A stretch of 64,000 bases of DNA. Source: Sphingobacterium bambusae (GTDB lineage Bacteria; Bacteroidota; Bacteroidia; Sphingobacteriales; Sphingobacteriaceae). Position numbers and translations under genes: made by a program. The notes beneath the pieces are model-generated. The model did no database searches and was not told the origin of the DNA. It saw only the letters and a list, made by a program, of their open reading frames with translations. Of the stretch, positions 41,468 to 50,140 are shown in pieces. The stretch is taken from positions 2,480,001 through 2,544,000 of the forward strand of contig NZ_CP138332.1 in NCBI RefSeq assembly GCF_033955345.1. Direction: 5' to 3'. Position 1 is the first letter of the stretch, and every line of letters begins with the position of its first letter.

Positions 41468-41974
41468 ATGAACAAAAATCTGGAAATAGACTTTGTGAAC
41501 CTGTTGGAGGAGAATCAAAACATCCTTCATAAGATCTGTCGGCTCTATGCCGAAGATTTGGAAGCGCACAAAGATCTGTTTCAGGAAATGGTCATTCAGC
41601 TTTGGCATTCTTACCCGAAATTCAAGGGAGAATCGAAATTCTCCACGTGGGCCTACCGTGTGGCGCTCAACACAGCCATTTCGCTGTACCGAACGAAAAA
41701 GAGGCGTATTTCCACGGTCGAGCTCGACAATTCTTTACAAAACATTCACTACGAAGAATACGATGATGTACAAGAGGAACAGCTACGTTTTCTATACAAC
41801 GCTGTCAGACAGCTCAATGACATCGAAAAAGCGTTGGTGTATATGTATTTAGAAGACAAGGATTACCAAGAGATTGCAGAAACCCTAGGTATCAGCGAGG
41901 TGAATGCGCGGGTAAAGATGAACCGCATCAAAACAAAATTAAAAAACATGTTAAATCAGCAAGGAGGCTTATAA
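41468..41974 (+). CDS. ECF-type RNA polymerase sigma factor
   Basis: A 168-residue sigma-70 family factor. Region 2 (about residues 20-90: EAHKDLFQEMVIQLWHSYPKF and STWAYRVALNTAI) and region 4 (about 110-160: LNDIEKALVYMYLEDKDYQEIAETLGISEVNARVKMNRIKTKL pattern with HTH) are complete, with a short linker. The stop overlaps the ATG of the next gene in TAATG. That partner is a four-helix membrane protein, which could be its anti-sigma factor, though it has no known anti-sigma motif. No canonical promoter is seen; a near match TACTTTCG lies at 41447-41454. Confidence 0.92.
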   Translation: MNKNLEIDFVNLLEENQNILHKICRLYAEDLEAHKDLFQEMVIQLWHSYPKFKGESKFSTWAYRVALNTAISLYRTKKRRISTVELDNSLQNIHYEEYDDVQEEQLRFLYNAVRQLNDIEKALVYMYLEDKDYQEIAETLGISEVNARVKMNRIKTKLKNMLNQQGGL

Positions 41975-42582
41975 TGGACGGATTGGATTTACTGAAACAG
42001 CATTGGAACAAAGACGACAACTTTCCAAAAATAGATAAGGAACAAATCAAACGCATGTTGTACAAAAGCTCCAAATCTATCGTCAAATGGATATTCATAA
42101 TCAGCGTTATCGAGCTGGCGCTTGGCATCATTTTGAGCTTTAGTATTACCATGGAACAGGAACATCATTCTCTTGTATACGAAGTTATCTATGCTGCCTA
42201 TGAGATTTTGTTCTATGTGGTGATTTTATACTTTATGTACAATTTCTTTTCCAGCTATCGAAATATCAAGAATACGACCAATACCAAGCTACTTTTAGAG
42301 ACCATTCTGAATACCCGAAAGCATGTCAATAACTATATAAAATTCAACATATACTGTATTATACTCGCCTTTTCGGTAGTATCTATTGAAAAGATTGTCC
42401 AGGAAGTACAGCGTAAACAGCTAGGTGAAGCCATCGCTTTCTCCTTTTTTATGGTTTTGTTTGTTTCGCTTTTCTGCTGGTTATTTCTTTTGATCGTACG
42501 CTTCTACTACAGAATTCTATACCAAAGGCTGGTACGAAAATTGGACAACAACTATGAAGAGCTTATCAAGATAGACGAGTAG
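41974..42582 (+). CDS. four-helix membrane protein, possible partner of the sigma factor
   Basis: A 202-residue protein starting within the sigma-factor stop (TAATG), so translationally coupled. N-terminal about 40 residues are soluble and charged (MDGLDLLKQHWNKDDNF, then KIDKEQIKRMLYKSSKSIVKW), followed by two membrane helix pairs (about 38-60, 68-95, 120-142 and 150-178), and a short basic tail. A cytoplasmic N-terminus before several helices and tight coupling suggest a membrane-bound sigma regulator. No anti-sigma zinc motif or known domain is present. Convergent with the M19 gene, two bases apart. Confidence 0.72.
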   Translation: MDGLDLLKQHWNKDDNFPKIDKEQIKRMLYKSSKSIVKWIFIISVIELALGIILSFSITMEQEHHSLVYEVIYAAYEILFYVVILYFMYNFFSSYRNIKNTTNTKLLLETILNTRKHVNNYIKFNIYCIILAFSVVSIEKIVQEVQRKQLGEAIAFSFFMVLFVSLFCWLFLLIVRFYYRILYQRLVRKLDNNYEELIKIDE

Positions 42583-42584
42583 AT

Positions 42585-43775
42585 CTAATTTTCATTTTCT
42601 TTTAATATCCGTAGAAAATTGAGTCCCATAATTTTGGCAATATCTTGCTTAGTGTATCCTCTTTTGAGTAAAGCTTCAGTCAGTACCGGAAATTTGGATA
42701 CATCCTCCAATCCCTGTGGTGGAGATTCTATGCCGTCAAAGTCAGAACCTATGGCGACATGGTCTATCCCAACTTTTTTCACGAGGTAATCAATATGATC
42801 GAGAAGCAACGATAGGGGCGCGTCTGCTTTGCGTCGTAACGCTAAAGGAAGCTGCTCGTACTGACGAGTGGCCGAGAGGCTGTAGTTTCCTTTGCTACCG
42901 AAATGCTGTTTGTAAAGCTGCTTGGATCGTGCGGCAAAATTAGGATCTAAAAACCCGGAATAAAAGTTGACCCCAATCACAGCGCCATTTTTACGCAATG
43001 CTTCCAGCTGTGCGTCTTTCAAGTTTCGGTAATGCGGCATCAAGCTGTAGGCATTGCTATGGGATACCAGCACGGGCTTAGTGGTTATGGCCAACACATC
43101 ATAGAATGTCTTTTCACCGACATGCGACAGATCGACCATCATCCCCAAGGCATTCATTCGCTTGATCAATGTTTTGCCAAAGGCAGAAAGACCTTTCCCT
43201 GCATCGCCCTTTGTTTTGGATTCGATTGCCGCTGCACTTGCCCAAGGTAAATTGTAGTTCCAAGTCAGCGTGAGGTAACGCGCCCCCCGTTTATACAATG
43301 CCTCCAAGTTATCCAGCGACTCTTCAATCATGTTACCACCTTCTACACCAATCAAAGCTACAATCTTGCCTTCTTTCCATATGCGGTCCACATCGGCACT
43401 ACTCTTTGCCAATGCGATATCTGTTGCGTTGGCTTTCAGCATCTTTTCCAGCGCATCAATCTGTGCATTGGCATGCTTGAAGGCCTGTCCCTTCCCAAAT
43501 TTCTTATCGTCAGACCATACGGCAAACACTTGCACATCTACCCCTCCCTTTTTTAAGCGCGGAATATCCGTATGCCCTACCGAAAGCTGCTTACTTAAGT
43601 CCCTTCCTTTAAGCAAAGACTCATAAATCACATCATTATGTCCATCTACGACGATCAAACTTTGGTGAAAGTCCGACTTGTTTTGCGCCAAGCACATATT
43701 TCCGCCTAAGAGGGCTGCCAAGCAAAGGAGCAGACCATTTCTGCATACCTTATTTTGTTTGTTGGATGTTTTCAT
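42585..43775 (-). CDS. membrane dipeptidase, peptidase family M19
   Basis: A 396-residue zinc dipeptidase (renal dipeptidase family) that hydrolyses dipeptides, including ones with a D-amino acid. The signal is at residues 12-31 (LLLCLAALLGGNMCLA). Metal ligands are seen in DGHND (His, Asp), VEGG (bridging Glu), SHVGE and SHSNAY (His), and GSDFDG near the C-terminus. The ATG lies inside the end of the upstream serine hydrolase (26-base overlap, 43750-43775), so they are coupled. Together they suggest turnover of cell-wall peptides or dipeptides in the periplasm. Confidence 0.93.
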   Translation of the reverse strand: MKTSNKQNKVCRNGLLLCLAALLGGNMCLAQNKSDFHQSLIVVDGHNDVIYESLLKGRDLSKQLSVGHTDIPRLKKGGVDVQVFAVWSDDKKFGKGQAFKHANAQIDALEKMLKANATDIALAKSSADVDRIWKEGKIVALIGVEGGNMIEESLDNLEALYKRGARYLTLTWNYNLPWASAAAIESKTKGDAGKGLSAFGKTLIKRMNALGMMVDLSHVGEKTFYDVLAITTKPVLVSHSNAYSLMPHYRNLKDAQLEALRKNGAVIGVNFYSGFLDPNFAARSKQLYKQHFGSKGNYSLSATRQYEQLPLALRRKADAPLSLLLDHIDYLVKKVGIDHVAIGSDFDGIESPPQGLEDVSKFPVLTEALLKRGYTKQDIAKIMGLNFLRILKENEN

Positions 43776-45480
43776 AAATGGCGTCTTGTATACGGCTACG
43801 AATATTTAAGTCCAATAATTTATTGCTTACCTGTGGATGAACACGATTGGAAAGGAAGATATAGATTAACTGATTTTGGGGGTCTATCCAGATACAGGTT
43901 CCCGTATAGCCCGTATGTCCATACACCGATGGATTGGCCAACTTGGAAGGATATCCTTTCTTTGCATCGGGATCGTACCGGTCAAAGCCGAGCCCGCGCC
44001 GGCTGCTCTTCGATTGTCGAGAAGTAAAGAGGTCGATGGTCTCTGGGCGAAAGTAGCGTACTCCGCCATATGTACCTCTGTTGAGCAGTAGCTGACCATA
44101 AATTGCCAGATCATTTGCGGATGAAAACAGCCCAGCGTGCCCAGCCACACCTCCTGCCATCGCCGCGCCTTGATCGTGCACATATCCCTGCAACAATACT
44201 TTTCGAAAGGAAGTATCGTTTTCTGTAGGCACCATGCGTTCCTTCGCGAAGCGCTCCCGCGGATTATACCCCGCCGTCTTCATGCCTGTAGGACGATAAA
44301 GCAGCTCCTGCACATATTGATTCATGGGCTCTGCGGTCTCATGCTCCGCAATTTCCTTCATGACATACATACTAATATCGCTATACACATAGTTCCCCGG
44401 AGGTTTGACGGCCGACTTCAACATCTCGGGCCACATGATGTCGCGGTAATAATTGTTCAGTAGGTAGGCGCTATCGGCAACCGTAACCTCGTGTTTGTCA
44501 TCTTTGAACCGTTGCAGATCGCCGGGCTTCAAGTTTTTATAAAAGGGAATAAAAGGTGTAAATCCGGCTTCGTGCAACAACACGCTGCGTAGGGTGATAT
44601 CTCTTTTATTGGATTGCTTCGCCTGTCCCAAATAATGCCCCATGGTACTGTCCAAATGTATAATACCGCGTTCTTGCAGGTGCATGACAACGGGCGTAGT
44701 GCCCATGATCTTGCTGACCGATGCTAAATCGAAGATGTCATCGATCTTCATGGGATGCTTTTGGGCGTAGGTATGGCTACCATATGCTTTTTCGAAAATT
44801 ACCTGTCCATTTTTGACCGCCATCACCACCATGCCCGGTGTTGCTCGTTGCTGTATTGCCTCCGCTGCAATTGCATCGATCTTGGCCGTCATCTTAGCAA
44901 TATCCACGCCCGATCCTATTGCATCGGTATATTGAATTCTCGTCTGCTCCGTTTTCAGCTTCCCCTCTGTAATGGCCATACCGCCGAAAATCGACATTGC
45001 GGCATACTGCTGTGCCTGTTTATCAAATTCAGGGTAGCGTAATTCGGAAAGCCCAGCTACCCTTAAGTTACTTGTCCATGACTGCTGCGCGGTCGCTGTA
45101 ACAAAACGCACGAGAATAACCTGCTTTTTATTGACAATAGACTGCCGAACTTTCAGGAGGAGGTCACTGCGCAGATCCTCATCCGTTCCCGCAACAATAA
45201 TTGTATTGAAATACTTGGTTTGCTCGTCATAATGACTAAAATCAAATGCCTTCACATCGGCGTACCGACCGACCATATCGGTAAACGCGCCATACGTTGA
45301 TGGTGAGGGCGTAACCACTGCGATTTTACTATCGTCCAAGCGTTTTAAGGGCACTATTTTCCCTGCGTTTTGTAGCAAGATTGTGCGATTGGGAATAGTC
45401 TGCTTAAACTGCGCAAAAAGTGGCACTACGTTGATAAAAACGATTAAAAAACTGAATAACGGAAAAATTCTTCTTTTCAT
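43750..45480 (-). CDS. GH3 C-terminal-like domain plus beta-lactamase-type serine hydrolase
   Basis: A 576-residue secreted protein (signal 1-23). Residues about 30-190 match the second half of a family 3 glycoside hydrolase (ILLQNAGKIVPLKRL at its start, FGGMAITEGKL at its end). Residues about 200-576 form a class C beta-lactamase/transpeptidase-like domain with SVSK (SxxK, catalytic Ser), YSD in place of YxN, and HTG in place of KTG. In many Bacteroidota these two parts follow a GH3 catalytic barrel in a protein of about 970 residues; here the barrel is absent, leaving signal peptide joined directly to the C-part. It overlaps the M19 dipeptidase gene. The substrate may be a muropeptide or D-amino-acid ester. 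Confidence 0.85.
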   Translation of the reverse strand: MKRRIFPLFSFLIVFINVVPLFAQFKQTIPNRTILLQNAGKIVPLKRLDDSKIAVVTPSPSTYGAFTDMVGRYADVKAFDFSHYDEQTKYFNTIIVAGTDEDLRSDLLLKVRQSIVNKKQVILVRFVTATAQQSWTSNLRVAGLSELRYPEFDKQAQQYAAMSIFGGMAITEGKLKTEQTRIQYTDAIGSGVDIAKMTAKIDAIAAEAIQQRATPGMVVMAVKNGQVIFEKAYGSHTYAQKHPMKIDDIFDLASVSKIMGTTPVVMHLQERGIIHLDSTMGHYLGQAKQSNKRDITLRSVLLHEAGFTPFIPFYKNLKPGDLQRFKDDKHEVTVADSAYLLNNYYRDIMWPEMLKSAVKPPGNYVYSDISMYVMKEIAEHETAEPMNQYVQELLYRPTGMKTAGYNPRERFAKERMVPTENDTSFRKVLLQGYVHDQGAAMAGGVAGHAGLFSSANDLAIYGQLLLNRGTYGGVRYFRPETIDLFTSRQSKSSRRGLGFDRYDPDAKKGYPSKLANPSVYGHTGYTGTCIWIDPQNQLIYIFLSNRVHPQVSNKLLDLNIRSRIQDAIYENIQQTK

Positions 45481-45616
45481 GGGATGGGCAAATTGCTATT
45501 TCACGCCTAGTATTGCTACGTAAATTTATAAATAAAACGCAGAAATAGGCAGCTGTTGAGGAATAATTTCACCGACTATGTTCATCCGCATACCACAGCG
45601 AGTACATGGGTTCATG

Positions 45617-45647
45617 TTGTATATGCCCCTAAATTTAGCTAAGTTTG
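45617..45647 (+). promoter_or_regulatory. promoter of xseA
   Basis: TTG at 45617-45619, 20 bases, TAAGTTTG at 45640-45647. The xseA ATG starts 4 bases after the -7 element, which puts the transcription start at or next to the start codon. Confidence 0.75.
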
Positions 45648-45651
45648 ATCT

Positions 45652-46905
45652 ATGCCGGAAGTTTTAGCAAGCAAAACCATATTCTCGTTATTAGAGGTGT
45701 CGCGTAGCGTACAAAAAACGATTGCCGATCGGTATAAGAGCCTATATTGGATCAAGGCCGAGATGAACAAGCTTAACCATTACACCCATTCCGGCCATTG
45801 CTATCCTGAGCTTGTCGAAAAAAAAGACGGTAAGATTGTTGCAGAAATGCGATCCACACTATGGAAAGCCGATTTCCAGCGTATCAACCAGCTTTTTATT
45901 AAACAGCTGGGCGAACCCCTTCGCGAAGGCATCACGATGCTTTTTCAAGCGGCAATCAGCTACGATCCGCTTTATGGCTTCAGCTTAAAAATTGTGGATA
46001 TTGATCCCACTTTTGTCTTGGGCGAGTTAGAAAAAGAGAAGCGAGATAGTATCAACAAATTGCAGGAAGAAGGGCTCTTTGACGCGAACCGCCGCCTTCG
46101 CTTTCCGATGATCGCCAAGCGCTTAGCTATTATCTCCGTGGAGACAAGTAAAGGGCTATCTGATTTTTTCAAGATCATCAAACAAAATCCTTGGGGATAC
46201 CGTTTCGAGTATGCATTGTTTCCAGCCCTATTACAAGGGGATAAATCCATTCCTTCCATCATAAAACAATTGGCCGTGATTGCCGAACACATCGACGAGT
46301 TTGATGCTGTGGCGATTATCCGCGGCGGAGGAGGCGAAGTCGGACTTTCCTCTTACAACAATTACCTATTAGCGAAAGCCATTGCCCTCTTTCCACTACC
46401 TGTGCTGACGGGTATAGGCCACTCCACAAATGAGACCGTTAGTGAAATGGTGGCGTATAAAAATGCCATTACACCAAGCGAGCTTGCCGATTTCTTGATA
46501 CAGAAGTTCCACCAGTTTGCTATTCCGGTGGATGAGTCGTTACGTCGTATTATCGAAGCCACCAAGAGCCGCTTTATACAAGAGCAACGCCATTTGGACG
46601 AGCTTTCCCGTTCGATTTCCTGGAGCAGTAAAGCTCGCTTGGCAAGTCAATCAAACGAACTGAAGAGTACGTCCTCCCATCTGCAGTTATTTAGCCGGCA
46701 ATTGCTGCGCGAACGCGCGTCCGAACTACACAGTATCGATCGATTGCTGCGTTTGGCAGATCCCAAACAGCTGCTAAAACGCGGCTTCAGCATCACCCGC
46801 ATCAATGGGCAAGCCATTACCGATGCCGCAAGCTTGGCGCCCGGAGATGAGATAGAAACCTCCTTCTTTGAGGGAACAAGCTATAGTAAAGTTTTAAAAA
46901 AGTAA
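45652..46905 (+). CDS. xseA: exodeoxyribonuclease VII large subunit
   Basis: Catalytic and DNA-binding subunit of exonuclease VII, which degrades single-stranded DNA from both ends in repair. The 417-residue protein has the N-terminal OB-fold (about 10-110: YWIKAEMNKLNHYTHSGHCYPEL), then the catalytic domain with IIRGGGGEVGLSSYNN and GIGHSTNETVSEMVA, a coiled-coil region (about 290-370) that binds XseB, and a short C-terminal domain. No other start is available before Met40. The small subunit follows 11 bases later. Confidence 0.95.
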   Translation: MPEVLASKTIFSLLEVSRSVQKTIADRYKSLYWIKAEMNKLNHYTHSGHCYPELVEKKDGKIVAEMRSTLWKADFQRINQLFIKQLGEPLREGITMLFQAAISYDPLYGFSLKIVDIDPTFVLGELEKEKRDSINKLQEEGLFDANRRLRFPMIAKRLAIISVETSKGLSDFFKIIKQNPWGYRFEYALFPALLQGDKSIPSIIKQLAVIAEHIDEFDAVAIIRGGGGEVGLSSYNNYLLAKAIALFPLPVLTGIGHSTNETVSEMVAYKNAITPSELADFLIQKFHQFAIPVDESLRRIIEATKSRFIQEQRHLDELSRSISWSSKARLASQSNELKSTSSHLQLFSRQLLRERASELHSIDRLLRLADPKQLLKRGFSITRINGQAITDAASLAPGDEIETSFFEGTSYSKVLKK

Positions 46906-46916
46906 CATCACACAAC

Positions 46917-47153
46917 ATGACAGCAGACTACACCTATGAAGAAGCCTTCCAAGAGCTGCAACTGATCGTTTCGGATATCGAATCGGGTCAAATCAATATC
47001 GATGATCTCACGACGAAAATTCAACGTGCTGCCGCTCTGATTGCCGTTTGCAAAGCCAAACTCAGCGCCTCTGAAGTAGAGGTTGAAAAGCTGTTGGCCA
47101 AGCTGCATGCCGAACATGAAAGTGGGATAAATCCCAGTAATGAAGAAGAATAA
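46917..47153 (+). CDS. xseB: exodeoxyribonuclease VII small subunit
   Basis: A 78-residue helical-hairpin subunit that binds the XseA coiled coil. The pattern YEEAFQELQLIVSDIESGQINIDDL, then a helix with alternating A, L and K, matches XseB. A short acidic tail follows. It lies 11 bases after xseA, the classic arrangement. Confidence 0.92.
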   Translation: MTADYTYEEAFQELQLIVSDIESGQINIDDLTTKIQRAAALIAVCKAKLSASEVEVEKLLAKLHAEHESGINPSNEEE

Positions 47154-47300
47154 GAAGCATTAAGCATCGCTATCAATATGCGAATGAGTACTAAGGAAGT
47201 CGTTCCAGCATCTTAATTTATAATTATCAGCTGATCGCCACAAAAGTGGCAAAACCGATTCTCAACCTCTTGAAAGCGAACGAAAATCTTAGAAATTCGT

Positions 47301-47308
47301 TACCTTTG
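47301..47308 (+). promoter_or_regulatory. -7 element (TACCTTTG) directly before uvrA
   Basis: Exact -7 match ending 6 bases before the uvrA ATG. The nearest upstream TTG is 28 bases away, so the -33 part is uncertain. Confidence 0.55.
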
Positions 47309-47314
47309 CACCGT

Positions 47315-50113
47315 ATGTCAAATAAATCGGAACAAAACGCAAAATCCTATATCCAAATAAAGGGGGCGCGGGTCAACAACCTGAAAAATATCGATGTCAA
47401 CATTCCAAAAAATAAGCTGATCGTTATTACGGGCATGTCGGGTTCGGGCAAGTCATCTCTTGCTTTCGACACGCTTTATGCGGAAGGTCAACGCCGATAT
47501 GTCGAGAGTTTGTCCTCTTACGCTCGGCAATTTATGGGACGTATGAACAAACCTGAGGTAGATTACATCAAAGGTATTGCTCCGGCTATTGCCATCGAGC
47601 AACGGGTGATCACTTCTAATCCGCGTTCTACAGTAGGAACCTCCACGGAGATTTATGACTACCTGAAGCTGCTTTATGCACGTATCGGCAAAACGATTTC
47701 ACCGGTCTCGGGGCAAGAGGTGACAAAAGATACCGTGTCCTCTATTATCGATGAACTGATGGGCTACCCCGAGGATACCACCATCACCATCTTTGCGACT
47801 TTGTATCCTGTTAACAAGCGGAAATTAAAAGAAGAACTTTCGTTGTTGTTACAGAAAGGCTTCGTCCGAATCCTCTTTGAGGATAAAATACAAAAGATCG
47901 AAAGCATCATCGACGATAAAGAAGTCAAAAACCGCGATTTTAAGCCCGATGAGCTACAGATCGTTGTTGATCGCGTACGATTAGATAAACAAGACGATAC
48001 CTATAGCCGCATTGCGGACTCGCTACAAACCGCTTTTTTTGAGGGCAAGGGAGAATGTTACATCGATATCGATGGCGTAAAAAAGCACTACTCCGATCGG
48101 TTTGAGCTGGATGGCATCACCTTCGAGGAACCAACACCTAATTTTTTCAGCTTCAATAATCCCTATGGCGCCTGTAAGCGTTGCGAAGGCTACGGCAAAG
48201 TGATTGGCATTGATGCAGACCTAGTCGTTCCAGACAAAAGTAAATCCGTGTATGATGGGGCTATTGCACCATGGCGTGGCGAGAAAATGGGCGAATGGCT
48301 GGATCGCTTGGTGCGTAACGCATTGAAATTCGATTTCCCAATCCATCGCTCCTACGGTGACCTCACGAAGGCGCAACAGGAATTGTTGTGGACCGGTAAT
48401 AAATATTTTTCTGGGCTGAACCAATTTTTTGAAGAACTTGAGGCGCAGACCTATAAGATACAGTATCGCGTGATGCTTTCGCGCTACCGTGGTAAAACAG
48501 ACTGTCCGGAATGTAAAGGGTCGCGTCTACGAAAAGATGCTACCTACGTCAAAGTGGCTGGAAGATCCATCACGGATATCGTTCTGCTTCCCTTGGATGA
48601 AGCATTGCAGTTTTTCACCACCCTGTCGCTTACGAAAAACGAACAAACTATCGCAAAACGCCTACTGGCAGAAATCGTAAACAGACTACAATTCTTGTGC
48701 GATGTAGGATTAAGCTACCTAACACTCAACCGACTCAGCAACAGCCTTTCTGGCGGCGAGTCGCAGCGTATAAATTTGGCGACGTCATTGGGCAGTTCTC
48801 TGGTCGGATCCATTTACGTGCTGGATGAGCCCAGCATCGGTCTCCATCCGCGCGACACCCAACGTCTAAGCGGTGTTTTAAAATCACTACGTGATGTCGG
48901 CAATACCGTAATCGTGGTCGAGCACGAGCAAGAAATGATGGAAGCAGCGGACTATTTAGTAGATATTGGTCCAGAAGCAGGCATCAACGGCGGTAACTTG
49001 GTATTTGCAGGCACCTATGACGAGATCTTGACCGACAAGCAGAGCCTAACAGGCCGCTACCTGAACGGCGAACTCCGCATCGCCACACCGGCAAAACGCC
49101 GGAAATGGAGCGATTCCATTGTGGTTAAAGGTGCTCGGGAAAACAACCTACAAGGCGTTAACGTTGCTTTTCCTTTGAATGTGTTTACGGTCGTAACCGG
49201 CGTCTCTGGCTCGGGAAAAACATCGTTAGTCAAACGTATACTTTATCCGGCCTTGCAAAAGGCCATTGGCAACTATTCCGGCGAGCAAACAGGGATATTT
49301 GATGCCCTCGAGGGCGATATAGAACGTGTCGAGCAGATTGAAATGATCGACCAAAATCCTATAGGACGCTCATCGCGTTCCAACCCGGTAACCTATGTGA
49401 AAGGCTGGGATGAGGTACGCGCCGTTTATTCGGCTCTTCCAGCGGCAAAGGCGGCAGGCCTCAAGCCGGCGGCTTTTTCGTTCAACGTGGAAGGCGGTCG
49501 CTGTGACGTTTGTCAGGGAGATGGTGAGGTGAAAATCGAGATGCAATTTATGGCCGACATCGTATTGCCCTGCGAAGCCTGCGGCGGTAAGCGGTTCAAG
49601 CAGCATGTGCTGGATGTAACCTATAAAGAAAAATCAGTTTCTGATGTGCTGGATTTAAGTGTAGATGAGGCTATTGTTTTTTTTGATGACCAACCAAAGA
49701 TCTTGGCGAAGATAAAACCTTTACAAGATGTTGGCCTCGGCTACGTGAAACTTGGCCAACCGTCAAGCACACTTTCTGGAGGAGAAGCACAGCGCATTAA
49801 ATTGGCCTCATTTCTGATAAAAGGAAATAACAGCAAAAAGACCTTATTTATTTTCGATGAGCCGACAACCGGGCTTCACTTTCATGATATTCAGAAGCTG
49901 ATCCGAGCATTCGACGCGCTGATTGCGCTGGGCAACAGCATCTTGGTGATTGAGCACAACATGGAAATGATAAAAACAGCCGACTGGGTTATTGATATTG
50001 GTCCTGAAGGCGGAAACAAAGGCGGTAAAGTCGTATTTGAGGGAACGCCAGAAGGTTTGGCAGCATGTAACGAATCTTATACAGGGAAGTTTCTGAAAAA
50101 TCACCTACTTTAG
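47315..50113 (+). CDS. uvrA: excinuclease ABC subunit A
   Basis: Damage-recognition ATPase of nucleotide-excision repair. The 932 residues hold two ABC modules: Walker [10 protein letters not shown] and GVSGSGKTS; signatures [12 protein letters not shown] and [12 protein letters not shown]; zinc-finger Cys pairs CKRC and CPEC in the first insert and CDVC...CEAC in the second. The DNA-binding UvrB-interaction region is present after the first Walker A. I begin at ATG 47315 ([10 protein letters not shown]). The in-frame GTG at 47246 is upstream of the -7 element. Followed 27 bases later by pafA-like gene. Confidence 0.97.
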   Translation: MSNKSEQNAKSYIQIKGARVNNLKNIDVNIPKNKLIVITGMSGSGKSSLAFDTLYAEGQRRYVESLSSYARQFMGRMNKPEVDYIKGIAPAIAIEQRVITSNPRSTVGTSTEIYDYLKLLYARIGKTISPVSGQEVTKDTVSSIIDELMGYPEDTTITIFATLYPVNKRKLKEELSLLLQKGFVRILFEDKIQKIESIIDDKEVKNRDFKPDELQIVVDRVRLDKQDDTYSRIADSLQTAFFEGKGECYIDIDGVKKHYSDRFELDGITFEEPTPNFFSFNNPYGACKRCEGYGKVIGIDADLVVPDKSKSVYDGAIAPWRGEKMGEWLDRLVRNALKFDFPIHRSYGDLTKAQQELLWTGNKYFSGLNQFFEELEAQTYKIQYRVMLSRYRGKTDCPECKGSRLRKDATYVKVAGRSITDIVLLPLDEALQFFTTLSLTKNEQTIAKRLLAEIVNRLQFLCDVGLSYLTLNRLSNSLSGGESQRINLATSLGSSLVGSIYVLDEPSIGLHPRDTQRLSGVLKSLRDVGNTVIVVEHEQEMMEAADYLVDIGPEAGINGGNLVFAGTYDEILTDKQSLTGRYLNGELRIATPAKRRKWSDSIVVKGARENNLQGVNVAFPLNVFTVVTGVSGSGKTSLVKRILYPALQKAIGNYSGEQTGIFDALEGDIERVEQIEMIDQNPIGRSSRSNPVTYVKGWDEVRAVYSALPAAKAAGLKPAAFSFNVEGGRCDVCQGDGEVKIEMQFMADIVLPCEACGGKRFKQHVLDVTYKEKSVSDVLDLSVDEAIVFFDDQPKILAKIKPLQDVGLGYVKLGQPSSTLSGGEAQRIKLASFLIKGNNSKKTLFIFDEPTTGLHFHDIQKLIRAFDALIALGNSILVIEHNMEMIKTADWVIDIGPEGGNKGGKVVFEGTPEGLAACNESYTGKFLKNHLL

Positions 50114-50140
50114 TCGCTCGTTCTTAAAACTCAACATAGT

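Noticed and set aside
47246-47314. Upstream GTG start for uvrA
   Set aside because: It lies before the -7 promoter element and the added residues do not look like UvrA.
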